From contig CAZBKM010000006.1 of NCBI GenBank assembly GCA_964492485.1, positions 1 through 64,000 of the forward strand: DNA of 64,000 bases, in the 5' to 3' direction. The notes beneath the pieces are model-generated. The model was given only the letters and a program-made list of their open reading frames with translations, had not been told where the DNA came from and ran no database searches. The stretch comes from UBA5336 sp964492485 (GTDB lineage: Bacteria > Pseudomonadota > Alphaproteobacteria > Caulobacterales > Hyphomonadaceae). The translations under genes and the position numbers were made by a program. Shown here piece after piece: positions 48,881 to 57,711 of this stretch (position 1 is the stretch's first letter; each line of letters starts with the position of its first letter).

Positions 48881-50911
48881 TCATTCCGGGAGGGCGAAGG
48901 CGACGAGGTGGTCGCCGATCCGGGTGCCGGCCCTCGCATGTCCGCCGGCTGCAATCACGACATATTGCCGGCCCTCATGAACATAGGTCATCGGCGTGGC
49001 CTGGCCGCCCGCCGGCAGGCGCCCTTTCCAGAGCGCCTCGCCCGTCTCGACATCGAACGCACGCAGATAGTCGTCCATCGCCGCGCCGATGAAGACCAGG
49101 CCGGACGCCGTAATCATGGGTCCGCCAAGGTTTGGCGTGCCGAGGGGCAGGGCGAGGCCGCCCGGCGCCAGATCGCGGGTGGTCCCGAGCGGACGGCGCC
49201 AGACGATTTCCCCGGTGGCCAGGTCTATGCCCGCCAGGATACCCCAGGGGGGCGGCGAACAGGGCAGGCCGAGCGGTGACATCACCATGCCGCGCTGCAT
49301 CGCGAAGGGCGCGCCCTCCATGGGCGCCAGTTCCGATCCGTCCTCGATGCGCTCGGCTGTCGTGCCGTCTTCGGATTTTCGCGTGAGCCGGACGAAGCCG
49401 GCCAGGTTGCTCATATTGACCACGAGAAGGTTCCGCGTCGGGTCATAGGCCGTGCTTCCCCAATTGGCGCCGCCGCCCATGAAGGGATAGGTCAGCGTCC
49501 CCTCCTCAGTCGGCGGCGTGTAGAGGCCGTCGTGTCTATAGGCCCGTAGACGGCGGGCGCAGGCCGCCCGGTCCCAGAGGGTAAGCCCGAACGCATCCTT
49601 GTCGGGATCGAGACGGTTGGGAACGATGGGGGGCGTGCTTGTCGGGAAAGGCTGTGTCGGCGACAGCACCTCGCCCGACACCGCGCCCTGGGGCACCGCC
49701 CGTTCCTCGACCGGAAGAAACGGCTCGCCGGTGTCGCGGTCGAGAACGAAGAGAAGACCCGTCTTCGTGACCTGGGCGACGACATCATGCGGTCGGCCAT
49801 CCCGCCAGACCTCGTAAAGGCCGGGTTGGGCGGGCAGATCATAATCCCAGACATCGTGATGCACTGTCTGGAAGTGCCAGACCACCTCGCCCGTGTCGGC
49901 GTTCAGTGCCACGACGGCGTTCGCATAGGCCCCGTCGCCGATCCGGTTGCCGCCGTAATAGTCGGGGCTCGGGCTGGAGGTGGGCAGGAAGACGAGGTTG
50001 CGTGAAGGATCGGCCGAGATCGTCGACCACACATTCGCATGTCCGGTCCTGAGGCTCGAACCGCCCTGCCAGGTCGCGTGTGCGGGATCGGAGGGATCGG
50101 AGGGGATCGGATCGAACCGCCATTTCAGATCGCCGCTGCGGACGTCGAAAGCAAAGACGGTGCCTTTCGGCGCCTCGGTACGCAGATTGTCGCCGATCGC
50201 AGTTCCGGTCACGACGACGTCACCGATGACGGCGGGTGCAGACGTGATCTGAAACTCGCCAGGCCAGCGCAAGGCAATGTCCGGCTCGATGCGGACCTCT
50301 CCATCGCTGCCGAAATCCTCGCAGCGCCGCCCCGTGGCGGTCGCCAGCGCTATGAGGCGGGCGTCCACGGTGGCGGCAAGGATGCGCGAGGCGCACGGTC
50401 CCGCATCGCCATCGTCCGAAGCACGCCAGGACGACACCCCGCGGCACGTGAACTGGTTCGCCGGCCGGCCATCGAGCGGCACGCCGGGATCGTGACGCCA
50501 GATTTCCCTGCCATTGGACGGGTCGAGCGCGATGACCTCATTGAACGGCGTGCAGAAGATGAGCTTTCCCTCGACCAGGATCGGCGTTGCCTGGAACGTC
50601 GTCCGGTCGCGAACCGCCGTCCGCCCGTCCAGGGCTCGCGTTTGATAGGTCCAGGCGACGGCGAGCCCGCCGACCGTCTCCCGGTTGATGGTGCGCGCTG
50701 TCGAAAAACGGGTTCCCATGGGGTCCCCACCATAGGCCGACCAGCCCTCTCCGAAGGATGGCGGGATGGGGCGCACCACATCGGCTTGCCCCTCGATCGT
50801 CAGACGGTCGGCCGAACGCACAAGGCCATGGACGGTCAGGCCGCCCAGAAGACTGGCCGATAACACCGTGACGATGGCAACACACGCGAAGAGGACCCAT
50901 CGGCGACCCAT
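48881..50911 (-). CDS. Membrane-bound PQQ-dependent dehydrogenase (quinoprotein, GCD-like)
   Basis: A 676-aa periplasmic eight-bladed propeller anchored by one N-terminal helix (LFACVAIVTVLSASLLGGLT). It oxidises sugars or alcohols with PQQ and passes electrons to ubiquinone. Blade motifs of the type ALDPSNGREIWRHDPGVP and ALNADTGEVVWHFQTVHHDV recur, and QTVHHDVWDYDLPAQP plus GPMITASGLVFIGAAMDDYL mark the glucose-dehydrogenase-like family. E. coli Gcd has five N-terminal helices; this one has one, so it belongs to the shorter subgroup. No pqq genes are in the window. Its substrate is not determinable here. Confidence 0.88.
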   Translation of the reverse strand: MGRRWVLFACVAIVTVLSASLLGGLTVHGLVRSADRLTIEGQADVVRPIPPSFGEGWSAYGGDPMGTRFSTARTINRETVGGLAVAWTYQTRALDGRTAVRDRTTFQATPILVEGKLIFCTPFNEVIALDPSNGREIWRHDPGVPLDGRPANQFTCRGVSSWRASDDGDAGPCASRILAATVDARLIALATATGRRCEDFGSDGEVRIEPDIALRWPGEFQITSAPAVIGDVVVTGTAIGDNLRTEAPKGTVFAFDVRSGDLKWRFDPIPSDPSDPAHATWQGGSSLRTGHANVWSTISADPSRNLVFLPTSSPSPDYYGGNRIGDGAYANAVVALNADTGEVVWHFQTVHHDVWDYDLPAQPGLYEVWRDGRPHDVVAQVTKTGLLFVLDRDTGEPFLPVEERAVPQGAVSGEVLSPTQPFPTSTPPIVPNRLDPDKDAFGLTLWDRAACARRLRAYRHDGLYTPPTEEGTLTYPFMGGGANWGSTAYDPTRNLLVVNMSNLAGFVRLTRKSEDGTTAERIEDGSELAPMEGAPFAMQRGMVMSPLGLPCSPPPWGILAGIDLATGEIVWRRPLGTTRDLAPGGLALPLGTPNLGGPMITASGLVFIGAAMDDYLRAFDVETGEALWKGRLPAGGQATPMTYVHEGRQYVVIAAGGHARAGTRIGDHLVAFALPE

Positions 50912-51057
50912 GGGCCATATTCCCCAATTCTGCGGACTTGCAAACCGGTCCGATCAGAGTCCCGCCAGCACTGCTCTGACCGTTGCCGGCAAGCCGGGGA
51001 CGCACTTGCAAAGGCCGGGCAAGGGGCGGGCCGGGCGTGACCGGCCCGTCCGTTGCC

Positions 51058-51690
51058 TCAGTCGTCCCCGTGCGCCCCTTGCTCGCCTGTGGTGCGGCCC
51101 GGCTTTCTCGCGACCAGATCGATCAGGGCCGACAGGCCGCTATGGCCGGTGCCCTCCTCGATGACCGTGTCGTGACTGCGCAGGTGCAGGCATTCGAGGT
51201 CGCCATAGGTCGCCCGAAGCAGGGCCTCGGTATACATGTTCTCCGCCCATGGGGGGCCGCCGGTTCCGTTGGCGAGCTGTTCCGGCCGGTAGCCCTGCAG
51301 GAGGAGGACGCCACCGGGACGCAGCGCCTGGGCCAGTCCACGCAGAAGACGGTGCTGGTCCGGCGGACCGGCGAACTGGATGAAGATCGCCACCACCGCG
51401 TCATAGGCCGCCTGTGGCCAGTCCCAGTTCAGAAGGTCGACCTGCTCGAACCGGACGCTCGCGCCCCGGGCGGCCGCCAGGCGGCGGGCCTTGTCCAGCG
51501 CAACGGCGGAACCGTCGACCGACACGACGTCGAACCCCTGTTGCGCCAGCCAGACGCCATTGCGGCCTTCCCCATCGGCGACCGCAAGAACCCGACCGCC
51601 TGCTGGAAGATACCGCGCCGCATCCACGAGAAAGGCATTCGGCGCCGTGCCGAAGACATAGTCATCGGTGGCGTAGCGTTCATCCCACAT
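51058..51690 (-). CDS. Class I SAM-dependent methyltransferase (TehB-like)
   Basis: A 210-aa cytoplasmic methyltransferase. It starts MWDERYATDDYVFGTAPNAF, and has motif I as VLAVADGEGRNGVWLAQQGF, the acidic motif II end DVVSVDGSA, motif III-like RFEQVDLLNWDWP and GGVLLLQGYRPEQL. This opening and the ADGEGRNG loop are typical of a TehB/thiopurine-like group in proteobacteria whose natural substrate is unknown; detoxification of small anions or thiols is possible. It stands apart from its neighbours (146 bp and 213 bp gaps), and nothing in the window hints at its substrate. Confidence 0.85.
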   Translation of the reverse strand: MWDERYATDDYVFGTAPNAFLVDAARYLPAGGRVLAVADGEGRNGVWLAQQGFDVVSVDGSAVALDKARRLAAARGASVRFEQVDLLNWDWPQAAYDAVVAIFIQFAGPPDQHRLLRGLAQALRPGGVLLLQGYRPEQLANGTGGPPWAENMYTEALLRATYGDLECLHLRSHDTVIEEGTGHSGLSALIDLVARKPGRTTGEQGAHGDD

Positions 51691-51903
51691 GCGAGATCCT
51701 CCGGCACCCTCAACGCCCGGAGACGCTGTTTACAGCCGGTTCGCCACTGACGAAAGCACGCCGCAGGTGACAACCCGCCGCCCCCTGGAGGTTCCTTGGC
51801 CCTCCATCGGAGCCGTTGGCCAAAGTCGACGGGTGCGAGCGAGAGCAGACCGACGTTCGGGTCCGGCACCGCCGGCCCCGCCATGGAGTGTGCCGGGCAG
51901 ACG
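51691..51903. other. Intergenic region, no gene seen
   Basis: This 213-bp gap upstream of the methyltransferase gene holds the short inverted repeat TGGAGG/CCTCCA near 51786-51815 and the promoter of that gene. I find no known riboswitch pattern and no supported small ORF. Confidence 0.5.
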
Positions 51904-52926
51904 TCAGACCCGCTCCAGGGCGCGGTCGGGGCCATGCGGAGCCAGGATCACGCGCCCGACCGCGCGGCGGCCCTCGATCTCGGCAAAGGCATCGCGCCAG
52001 GCGTCCAGGCCGAACAGGGCATGGACGCGCGGGCGTACCGACCCCTCGGCCACCAGGCGCCATACGGCGTCGAGATTCTCCCTGCCCTTCAGCGGAAAGC
52101 GGCGGCCATATTCGCCGGCCCGCACACCGACCACGGAAAAGCCCTTGATCAGTGGCATGTTGGCCGGAACCTGCGGGATCCGGCCCGAGGCGAAGCCGAC
52201 CACCAGGAGCCGTCCGTCAAACGCGATGCAGCGGACGCTCTCGTCGAACACATCGCCGCCCACCGGGTCGTAGATCACGTCCGCGCCGCCCCCCGTAATG
52301 GCCTTGACCTCCTCACGGAACCCTGGGCGGCTCAGCAGGGTCGCGTCGGGGGCATACGCGTCGGCGATCACGGCGAGCTTGTCCTCGCTGGATGCCGCGG
52401 CAATCACCTTCGCGCCGAGATGCCGGCCAAGGTCGACGGCCGCCAGGCCCACACCTCCGGCCGCGCCATGGACCAGCAGCCACTCGCCCGGCTGCAATGC
52501 CGCACGGCGCACCAGCGAGACATAGGCCGTGAGATAGGCAGAGGCGCTGGCTGCGGCGCGGGCAAAATCCAGGCCCGCCGGTATCGCGCGCAGGCCTTCG
52601 GCGCGGTAGAGCCCGAACTCGGCGAAGCTGCCCAATCCGCCGCCGACGACGGCGCTACCCGGTGTCGGCCAGGTCACCCCCTCGCCCACCGCCGTCACGA
52701 CGCCCGCCATTTCTCCGCCCAGAACGAAGGGCAGGTCCGGCTTGTGCTGATACTTGCCCTCGGTCATCAACAGGTCGGGGAAGCCGATGGCGCTCGCCAT
52801 GACCCGCACCTGGACCTGACCGGGACCCGGCGCGGGCGTCTCGATCTCGCGCACGGCGACGCCGGCATAGCCTGCGGCCAGGTCACGCACCTCAAGGGCC
52901 TGCATCTTCGGCGGCACGTCTGCCAT
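51904..52926 (-). CDS. NADPH:quinone oxidoreductase-like medium-chain dehydrogenase
   Basis: A 340-aa cytoplasmic MDR enzyme without the structural or catalytic zinc cysteines. It shows a GroES-like N-terminal fold (AIGFPDLLMTEGKYQHKPDL; PFVLGGEMAGVVTAVGEGV) and the Rossmann loop LLVHGAAGGVGLAAVDLGRH. NADPH binding is suggested by KVIAAASSEDKL. The family reduces quinones or alpha,beta-unsaturated carbonyls. The ATG at 52926 has GGAGAG upstream; the frame is open 20 codons more. It follows the SSS transporter by 75 bp and may or may not share its transcript. Confidence 0.87.
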   Translation of the reverse strand: MADVPPKMQALEVRDLAAGYAGVAVREIETPAPGPGQVQVRVMASAIGFPDLLMTEGKYQHKPDLPFVLGGEMAGVVTAVGEGVTWPTPGSAVVGGGLGSFAEFGLYRAEGLRAIPAGLDFARAAASASAYLTAYVSLVRRAALQPGEWLLVHGAAGGVGLAAVDLGRHLGAKVIAAASSEDKLAVIADAYAPDATLLSRPGFREEVKAITGGGADVIYDPVGGDVFDESVRCIAFDGRLLVVGFASGRIPQVPANMPLIKGFSVVGVRAGEYGRRFPLKGRENLDAVWRLVAEGSVRPRVHALFGLDAWRDAFAEIEGRRAVGRVILAPHGPDRALERV

Positions 52927-53001
52927 GGCGGTCTCTCCCCGGTGTCTCGTTGTGCGATAAGCTGCACCAACCGGGCGCCCGGGCAAGCCCTGACGCCGCG
53001 G

Positions 53002-54471
53002 CTACGCGCCGGGGACGGCGGCCGGATCCTCCCGCGGGGCGGCGGTATCCTGAACCGATCCGCTCGGCCTGGACATGAGCCAGCCCACAAGCAGCGGGAT
53101 CGCGATCCCGGGCAGCGCCTCGTTGATCTCGTTGTGCAGGCCGAACACGAACCGCCAGGCAAGCGCGAGGCCGACGCCAAGCGCCATCAGGAAGATGGCC
53201 GCCGGCTCGCCAAGCCGCCGGTTGAGCGCATAGAGCGCCAGGAGGGGACCGAAGGCGGCCCCCAGGGTCGACCAGGCCAGGATGACCAGGCTGAAGATGC
53301 TGCGGCTCTCGGTCAGCGCGAAGGCCAGCGCCACCAGGGTCGTCAGGGCGGTCGCCGACTTGAGGTAGATGGGCGACTCAAGGCGCCGGGGTGTCAGGTC
53401 ATGGGTGATCGCGGCGGAGCAGGACAGCACCAGGCTGTCGGCGGTCGACATGGTCGCCGCGAAGATGCCCGCCAGGATCAGGCCGACGAGCAGTCCGGGC
53501 AGCAACTCCACCGCCATGCGCGGCAGCGCCAGTTCCGGGTCGATCTGCTGCAGGTCCGGCAGATAGATCCGTGCCAGCATGCCCACGCCGGTCGCCAGGA
53601 GGTAGAAGAGGATGAAATAGCCATAATACCAGCTTCGCGCCCGCGTCATCTGGGAGTCGTCCTGCAGGGACATGAAGCGGACCATGACATGCGGCTGGCC
53701 GACCACGCAGAAGCCGGCAAACAGCCAGCCCATGATGAACAGGCCGACCCCGGCCAGGCCCGTGACCAGCATGTCGCGCGGATAGGGGTCCAGGAAGTCC
53801 GGCACCCCGCGCCAGGCTTCCAGCGTGCCCGACACCCCGCCCAGACCGGCCACACCGACCACGAACAGGAGGGTCATCGCGACCAGCATGGCGATCGACT
53901 GCGCCCCGTCGGTCCAGATGGAGGCGCGCAGGCCGCCAACGATCGAGTAGATCACCACCATGACGGCGACCGAGGTCGCCCCGATGGCGGGGTCGATGCC
54001 GAGCACGCCGTCCAGGGCCTTGCTGCCGGCCGAGATCTGGGCGGACGCGTAGGCGGCCAGGAACACCACCATCACGACGGCCGCGATGCGGCGCCAGACA
54101 TTGAAGTCCTCACCATGCCAGCGGGCCATGACGCTGGCGAAGGAGGCTTCCTTGGTGATGCCGGTCGCCTGGCGCAGGCGGCGGTGAATGAAGCTCGATC
54201 CGAGAAAATCCCCCAGGATCCAGCCGCACATCAGCCAGAAGGCCGCCACGCCCTCATTGTAGGTGTAGCCGATCACCCCGATGAACATGTAGCCGGAATT
54301 GTTGGTCGCCACGGCCGACAGGCCGGCAAGCCAGGGATGCACCTTGCGCCCGGCGAGGTAGTAATCCTCGCGATCCCCCGTGGCGATCCGGCCCGACGCC
54401 AGGCCGATGCCGAGGAAGACGGCGAGGATCGCAAAGAAGCTGATGGCGATCTGCAGGGTCTGGTCGGTCAT
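53002..54471 (-). CDS. Sodium:solute symporter (SSS family, PutP-like)
   Basis: A 489-aa inner-membrane symporter with about 13 helices. The SSS sodium site regions are visible: YYLAGRKVHPWLAGLSAVAT with NNSGYMFIGVIGYTY, and AGIFAATMSTADSLVLSCSA with the paired Ser/Thr of helix 8. The pattern fits proline-type carriers (PutP/OpuE). It overlaps the MFS gene by four bases and ends the ectoine operon, so a compatible solute such as proline or ectoine is a reasonable substrate guess. The C-terminal 25 residues are a polar Pro/Ala tail. Confidence 0.86.
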   Translation of the reverse strand: MTDQTLQIAISFFAILAVFLGIGLASGRIATGDREDYYLAGRKVHPWLAGLSAVATNNSGYMFIGVIGYTYNEGVAAFWLMCGWILGDFLGSSFIHRRLRQATGITKEASFASVMARWHGEDFNVWRRIAAVVMVVFLAAYASAQISAGSKALDGVLGIDPAIGATSVAVMVVIYSIVGGLRASIWTDGAQSIAMLVAMTLLFVVGVAGLGGVSGTLEAWRGVPDFLDPYPRDMLVTGLAGVGLFIMGWLFAGFCVVGQPHVMVRFMSLQDDSQMTRARSWYYGYFILFYLLATGVGMLARIYLPDLQQIDPELALPRMAVELLPGLLVGLILAGIFAATMSTADSLVLSCSAAITHDLTPRRLESPIYLKSATALTTLVALAFALTESRSIFSLVILAWSTLGAAFGPLLALYALNRRLGEPAAIFLMALGVGLALAWRFVFGLHNEINEALPGIAIPLLVGWLMSRPSGSVQDTAAPREDPAAVPGA

Positions 54472-55823
54472 GGCTCGGTCTCCGGCTCCGGGTCGGGCTC
54501 GGGGGCGAAGTCGTCGAACAGGTCGAGCTGCTCCTCCTCCGTGCCGCGAGGGTCAAACTCCGCCACCGCGAAGCTGGTTGCGGGCGAGACGGCGAAGGGC
54601 TCCTTCTCCGCCTCGGGCACGGGATCGGTGTTGACCACGCGCGTGAACATCAGGACGCCCAAGCCTGCCAGCATTACGCTGCAGAAGGCAAACAGGCCCG
54701 GCGCGCCGATGGGCAGACTCATCACGGCACCGGCAAGGGCCGGACCGAGGATCGAACCCAGCCCCCAGATCACGAGAATTCCGGCCATCATGGACGTGGC
54801 CTGATCGGACTCCGCCCGGTCTGCGGCATGGGCCACGGCCACGGCGTAATAGCTGAGCGATCCGCCACCGAAGATCCCCGCCAGGATCAGGAGCCCCGTG
54901 CCGGTATGGACCTGGACCAGGAATACCATGGCCAGCGCGGCGGCCGAACCGATACCCGCCAGCAATGCGATGACCATGCGGCGGTCTATGCGGTCAGACA
55001 GCAGGCCCGCCGGCCAGAGCGTCACCATGGCACCGGCGAGCAGGGCAGCGTTGAACTCCGCGGCGAACAGATTGGGCCGGCCGGGCTCGATCGAACTGGC
55101 GAAGACCGGGTAGAGCTGGGCGACGGCATTGTTGACGACGCCTGCGATGAAGGCGGAATAGGCTGCCGCCGGTGCATGTTTGAGCAGCTTGCGGGGACCG
55201 AACGGGCTGGCCGAGCTGAACACGGGCTGCGCCTTGTTGGTCGCCGCGATCGGCATCAGGCAGACCGTGAACAGCGCCGCCACCACCATGAAGCCACCCA
55301 GTCCGCCGGCGACGCCCGCCACGAGGAACGGACCGGTCGCCGCGCCGGCCTTGGACACCAGGTGATAGAAGCTGACGATGGCGCCACGCCGGTGCGGCGG
55401 GGAGGCATCGGCGACCCAGCTCTCGCCTGCGGCCAGGATCGCGGCGAAGCAGAAGCCCAGCACGGCCTGCAGGAGTCCCCAGTAGACGGGATGGGGTCCA
55501 AGCGAAAAGGCAAGCGCGGCCAGCGAGGCCACGGCCGCAAACAGCGCATAGGACCGGATGTGTCCGATCCGCCGGATCTCGGCCGGCGACATCAGCGCGC
55601 CCAGAAGAAAGCCCAGTGCGAATCCCGAGGCCACCGCGCCGATGGTGGCGCTGGAGGCGCCATTGGCCTTCAGCGTCAGGGCAACGACCACCGCCATGGC
55701 AGCGGTGGCCGTCTGCAGACCGGTCAGCCCGGCAACGACGGCCAGGACATTGCGATACCCCTGAACCTCGTCGCTCAGGCGCACCGCGGCCATGCCCCGG
55801 AAGGCGCCGCCGCGCCTGATCAC
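54468..55823 (-). CDS. MFS transporter of the ectoine operon
   Basis: A 451-aa major facilitator protein with 12 predicted helices, of the YcaD-like group: GFALGFLLGALMSPAEIRRI (loop 2-3 signature), AILAAGESWVADASPPHRRG and a central cytoplasmic loop (SASPFGPRKLLKH). The last 35 residues are very acidic (EEEQLDLFDDFAPEPDPEPE). The GTG at 55823 overlaps the aspartokinase stop as GTGA; ATG 55793 is an alternative. Its location suggests ectoine uptake or release, or osmotic sensing through the acidic tail, but no substrate motif supports this. Confidence 0.83.
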   Translation of the reverse strand: MIRRGGAFRGMAAVRLSDEVQGYRNVLAVVAGLTGLQTATAAMAVVVALTLKANGASSATIGAVASGFALGFLLGALMSPAEIRRIGHIRSYALFAAVASLAALAFSLGPHPVYWGLLQAVLGFCFAAILAAGESWVADASPPHRRGAIVSFYHLVSKAGAATGPFLVAGVAGGLGGFMVVAALFTVCLMPIAATNKAQPVFSSASPFGPRKLLKHAPAAAYSAFIAGVVNNAVAQLYPVFASSIEPGRPNLFAAEFNAALLAGAMVTLWPAGLLSDRIDRRMVIALLAGIGSAAALAMVFLVQVHTGTGLLILAGIFGGGSLSYYAVAVAHAADRAESDQATSMMAGILVIWGLGSILGPALAGAVMSLPIGAPGLFAFCSVMLAGLGVLMFTRVVNTDPVPEAEKEPFAVSPATSFAVAEFDPRGTEEEQLDLFDDFAPEPDPEPETEP

Positions 55824-57262
55824 GCGGCGGCGCGAAGGTCAGGCGCGTCGTCATCGGCCTCGGGCCCGATCAACGCCGCATGGAGGGCCGCAACGGCCGC
55901 CTCGAAATCCTCTTCCGCAACAATGGCCTGGAGGTCGACCTTCCGTGTCAGCTTGTGCAGCCCCAGAAGCCCGACACCAGCCTCCTTGAGGGCACCGGTC
56001 GCGTTCGCCGTCAGGTCCGGCAGGTCGAGATTGGAGCCGATGACCGAGACGATCGCCACCTTGCGCATGGTCACCTCGGCCTGCTCGAACACCGCTTCCA
56101 CCTCGGCGCCCGCGCGCTTGAGCGCCTTGCGCGAACAATCCACGTAGTGGGTGATGGTGTTCGCGTTGGAACACTTCGTCACGATGCGGATGTTGTGACG
56201 GGTGAGGGCCTTGAGGATCTCGGCGTCGTAGCCCTTCACGCCCACCATGTCCTGTTCGAACACTTCCAGCGCAAACACGCTCGGCAGGCCGGTGACGATC
56301 TCCGCGCGGGGATCCTCGGGCACGAACTCACCGTCGATGACGGTGCCGGAATCCTCCGGGTCGAACGTGTTCATCACACGCAGCGGGATCTCGGCCTGCC
56401 GCAGCCCCTTGGCGGCCTTCGGGTGGACCGCCTCCATGCCCATGTTCGACAGTTGGTCGGCCACATCATAGTTTGTGCGGCCGATCTTGCGCACATTCTC
56501 TGCGCCCACGAGCTTCGGATCGGCGCTGGAAAGGTGAAACTCCTTGTGGATGATCGCCTCTGCCGCGCCCGTCACGACACCAATGCGGGAAAACGTCACC
56601 TCGGTGTATCCCCGGTCGTAGCGCTGCACCATGCCTTCGACACAGCTGGCATAGCCGGTCACGATGGGCAGTTCGCGCGACAGGTCCACCCGGGCGAGCG
56701 CGTCCTCGATCCGTTCGTCGAGCGACATCTTGCGGTCGTCGCGCCAGCCGGTGAGGTCCAGGCTGACGGCGTTTACGTCGCGCTGGCGAAGCACCAGGGC
56801 GGTGTTGTAGGCCGAATGCGCCTCGCCCAGGGAGGCCAGCATCTCGCGCACCGTCATCAGGTGCTCATCGAGCCGGAACTGGCCGTAGGAGCACAGGCGA
56901 TGCAGGTCGATGAGGCAGTTGCGCACCCCTTCGATACGTTCGCGCACGAAGGCATCGGCCACCTCGCGGTCGGGATGATCCCCGAACACGTCGGCATTCT
57001 TCTCCTGCATGGCGGTCGCCACTTCGGAGAGCGCCTCGCTCCATTCCCACTTGTTCTCGGCGCTCGCAAACAGGCCGTAGACGCCGGGCTTGCCCGACTT
57101 CTTGTGCTCGAGCAGCCGGTCGGTGATCCCGGCATAGGCCGACACCACGAAGATCCGGTTATAAAGCGCGTCGCCCTCGCGCGCGCCAATGATGACATTG
57201 TCGAGCAGCGCATCGGTGCGCGCGATCGACGTGCCGCCCACTTTCTCAACGGTATGGGTCAT
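55820..57262 (-). CDS. ask: Aspartate kinase dedicated to ectoine synthesis (Ask_Ect)
   Basis: A 480-aa cytoplasmic kinase that phosphorylates aspartate, first step towards aspartate semialdehyde, the ectoine precursor. N-terminal HTVEKVGGTSIARTDALLDN corresponds to the KFGGTS substrate site. A long insertion (about 60-130) and EVTFSRIGVVTGAAEAIIHK are typical of the Ask_Ect subgroup. Two ACT domains follow (VGVKGYDAEILKALTRHNIR; VAIVSVIGSNLDLPDLTANA). Ask_Ect enzymes usually resist feedback by lysine and threonine, which keeps flux open at high salt. It lies 44 bp after ectC and overlaps the MFS gene. Confidence 0.95.
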   Translation of the reverse strand: MTHTVEKVGGTSIARTDALLDNVIIGAREGDALYNRIFVVSAYAGITDRLLEHKKSGKPGVYGLFASAENKWEWSEALSEVATAMQEKNADVFGDHPDREVADAFVRERIEGVRNCLIDLHRLCSYGQFRLDEHLMTVREMLASLGEAHSAYNTALVLRQRDVNAVSLDLTGWRDDRKMSLDERIEDALARVDLSRELPIVTGYASCVEGMVQRYDRGYTEVTFSRIGVVTGAAEAIIHKEFHLSSADPKLVGAENVRKIGRTNYDVADQLSNMGMEAVHPKAAKGLRQAEIPLRVMNTFDPEDSGTVIDGEFVPEDPRAEIVTGLPSVFALEVFEQDMVGVKGYDAEILKALTRHNIRIVTKCSNANTITHYVDCSRKALKRAGAEVEAVFEQAEVTMRKVAIVSVIGSNLDLPDLTANATGALKEAGVGLLGLHKLTRKVDLQAIVAEEDFEAAVAALHAALIGPEADDDAPDLRAAA

Positions 57263-57306
57263 GAGTCTGATCCTTTCTGCCGGCCTCGTTGCCGGCGGCC
57301 TCGCGG

Positions 57307-57702
57307 CTAGGCCTCCGTGTCGGCGGGATAGGCGCCGTCGGGTCCGTGGACTTCGCGTCCGGTCACCGGGGGATTGAATACGCAGGCCATGACCATCTGC
57401 GAGCCCTTGTTGGCGCGCAGCTTGTGACGGTCGTGCCTGTCGAGCGCATACATCACGCCAGGGCGAATGGCGTGGATCTCGCCCGTGGCCAGGTCCTCGA
57501 GCTCACCTTCGCCCTCCATGCAGAAGACGCTCTCAAGATGGTTCTTGTAATGCATCTCCAGATCGGCGCCCTCATGGATCGTCGTGATGTGGAAGGAAAA
57601 CCCCATCGCATCGTCCTTCAGCAAGAGGCGAACCGACGTCCACCCGTCGCTGTCGACTCTCCGGTCGGTCTTCAGCGCCTCGTTCAGGTCTCGTACGATC
57701 AT
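57307..57702 (-). CDS. ectC: Ectoine synthase
   Basis: A 131-aa cupin enzyme that closes N-gamma-acetyl-diaminobutyrate to ectoine. The family core is complete: FSFHITTIHEGADLEMHYKN, HLESVFCMEGEGELEDLATG and GVMYALDRHDRHKLRA, which carry the iron-binding Glu, Tyr and His. The length equals that of known EctC proteins. It starts 9 bp after ectB and is followed by ask. No ectD (hydroxylase) gene is present, so the product is ectoine, not 5-hydroxyectoine, unless ectD lies elsewhere. Confidence 0.97.
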   Translation of the reverse strand: MIVRDLNEALKTDRRVDSDGWTSVRLLLKDDAMGFSFHITTIHEGADLEMHYKNHLESVFCMEGEGELEDLATGEIHAIRPGVMYALDRHDRHKLRANKGSQMVMACVFNPPVTGREVHGPDGAYPADTEA

Positions 57703-57711
57703 GGGGGTCTC

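Noticed and set aside
51691..51903. Riboswitch upstream of the methyltransferase
   Set aside because: I compared it with SAM-II and SAM-V patterns as I know them and found no matching core; only short GC inverted repeats.
51796..54804. A 1002-codon open frame on the plus strand
   Set aside because: Antisense to the oxidoreductase and symporter genes, with Gly/His/Gln-rich composition and no motif.
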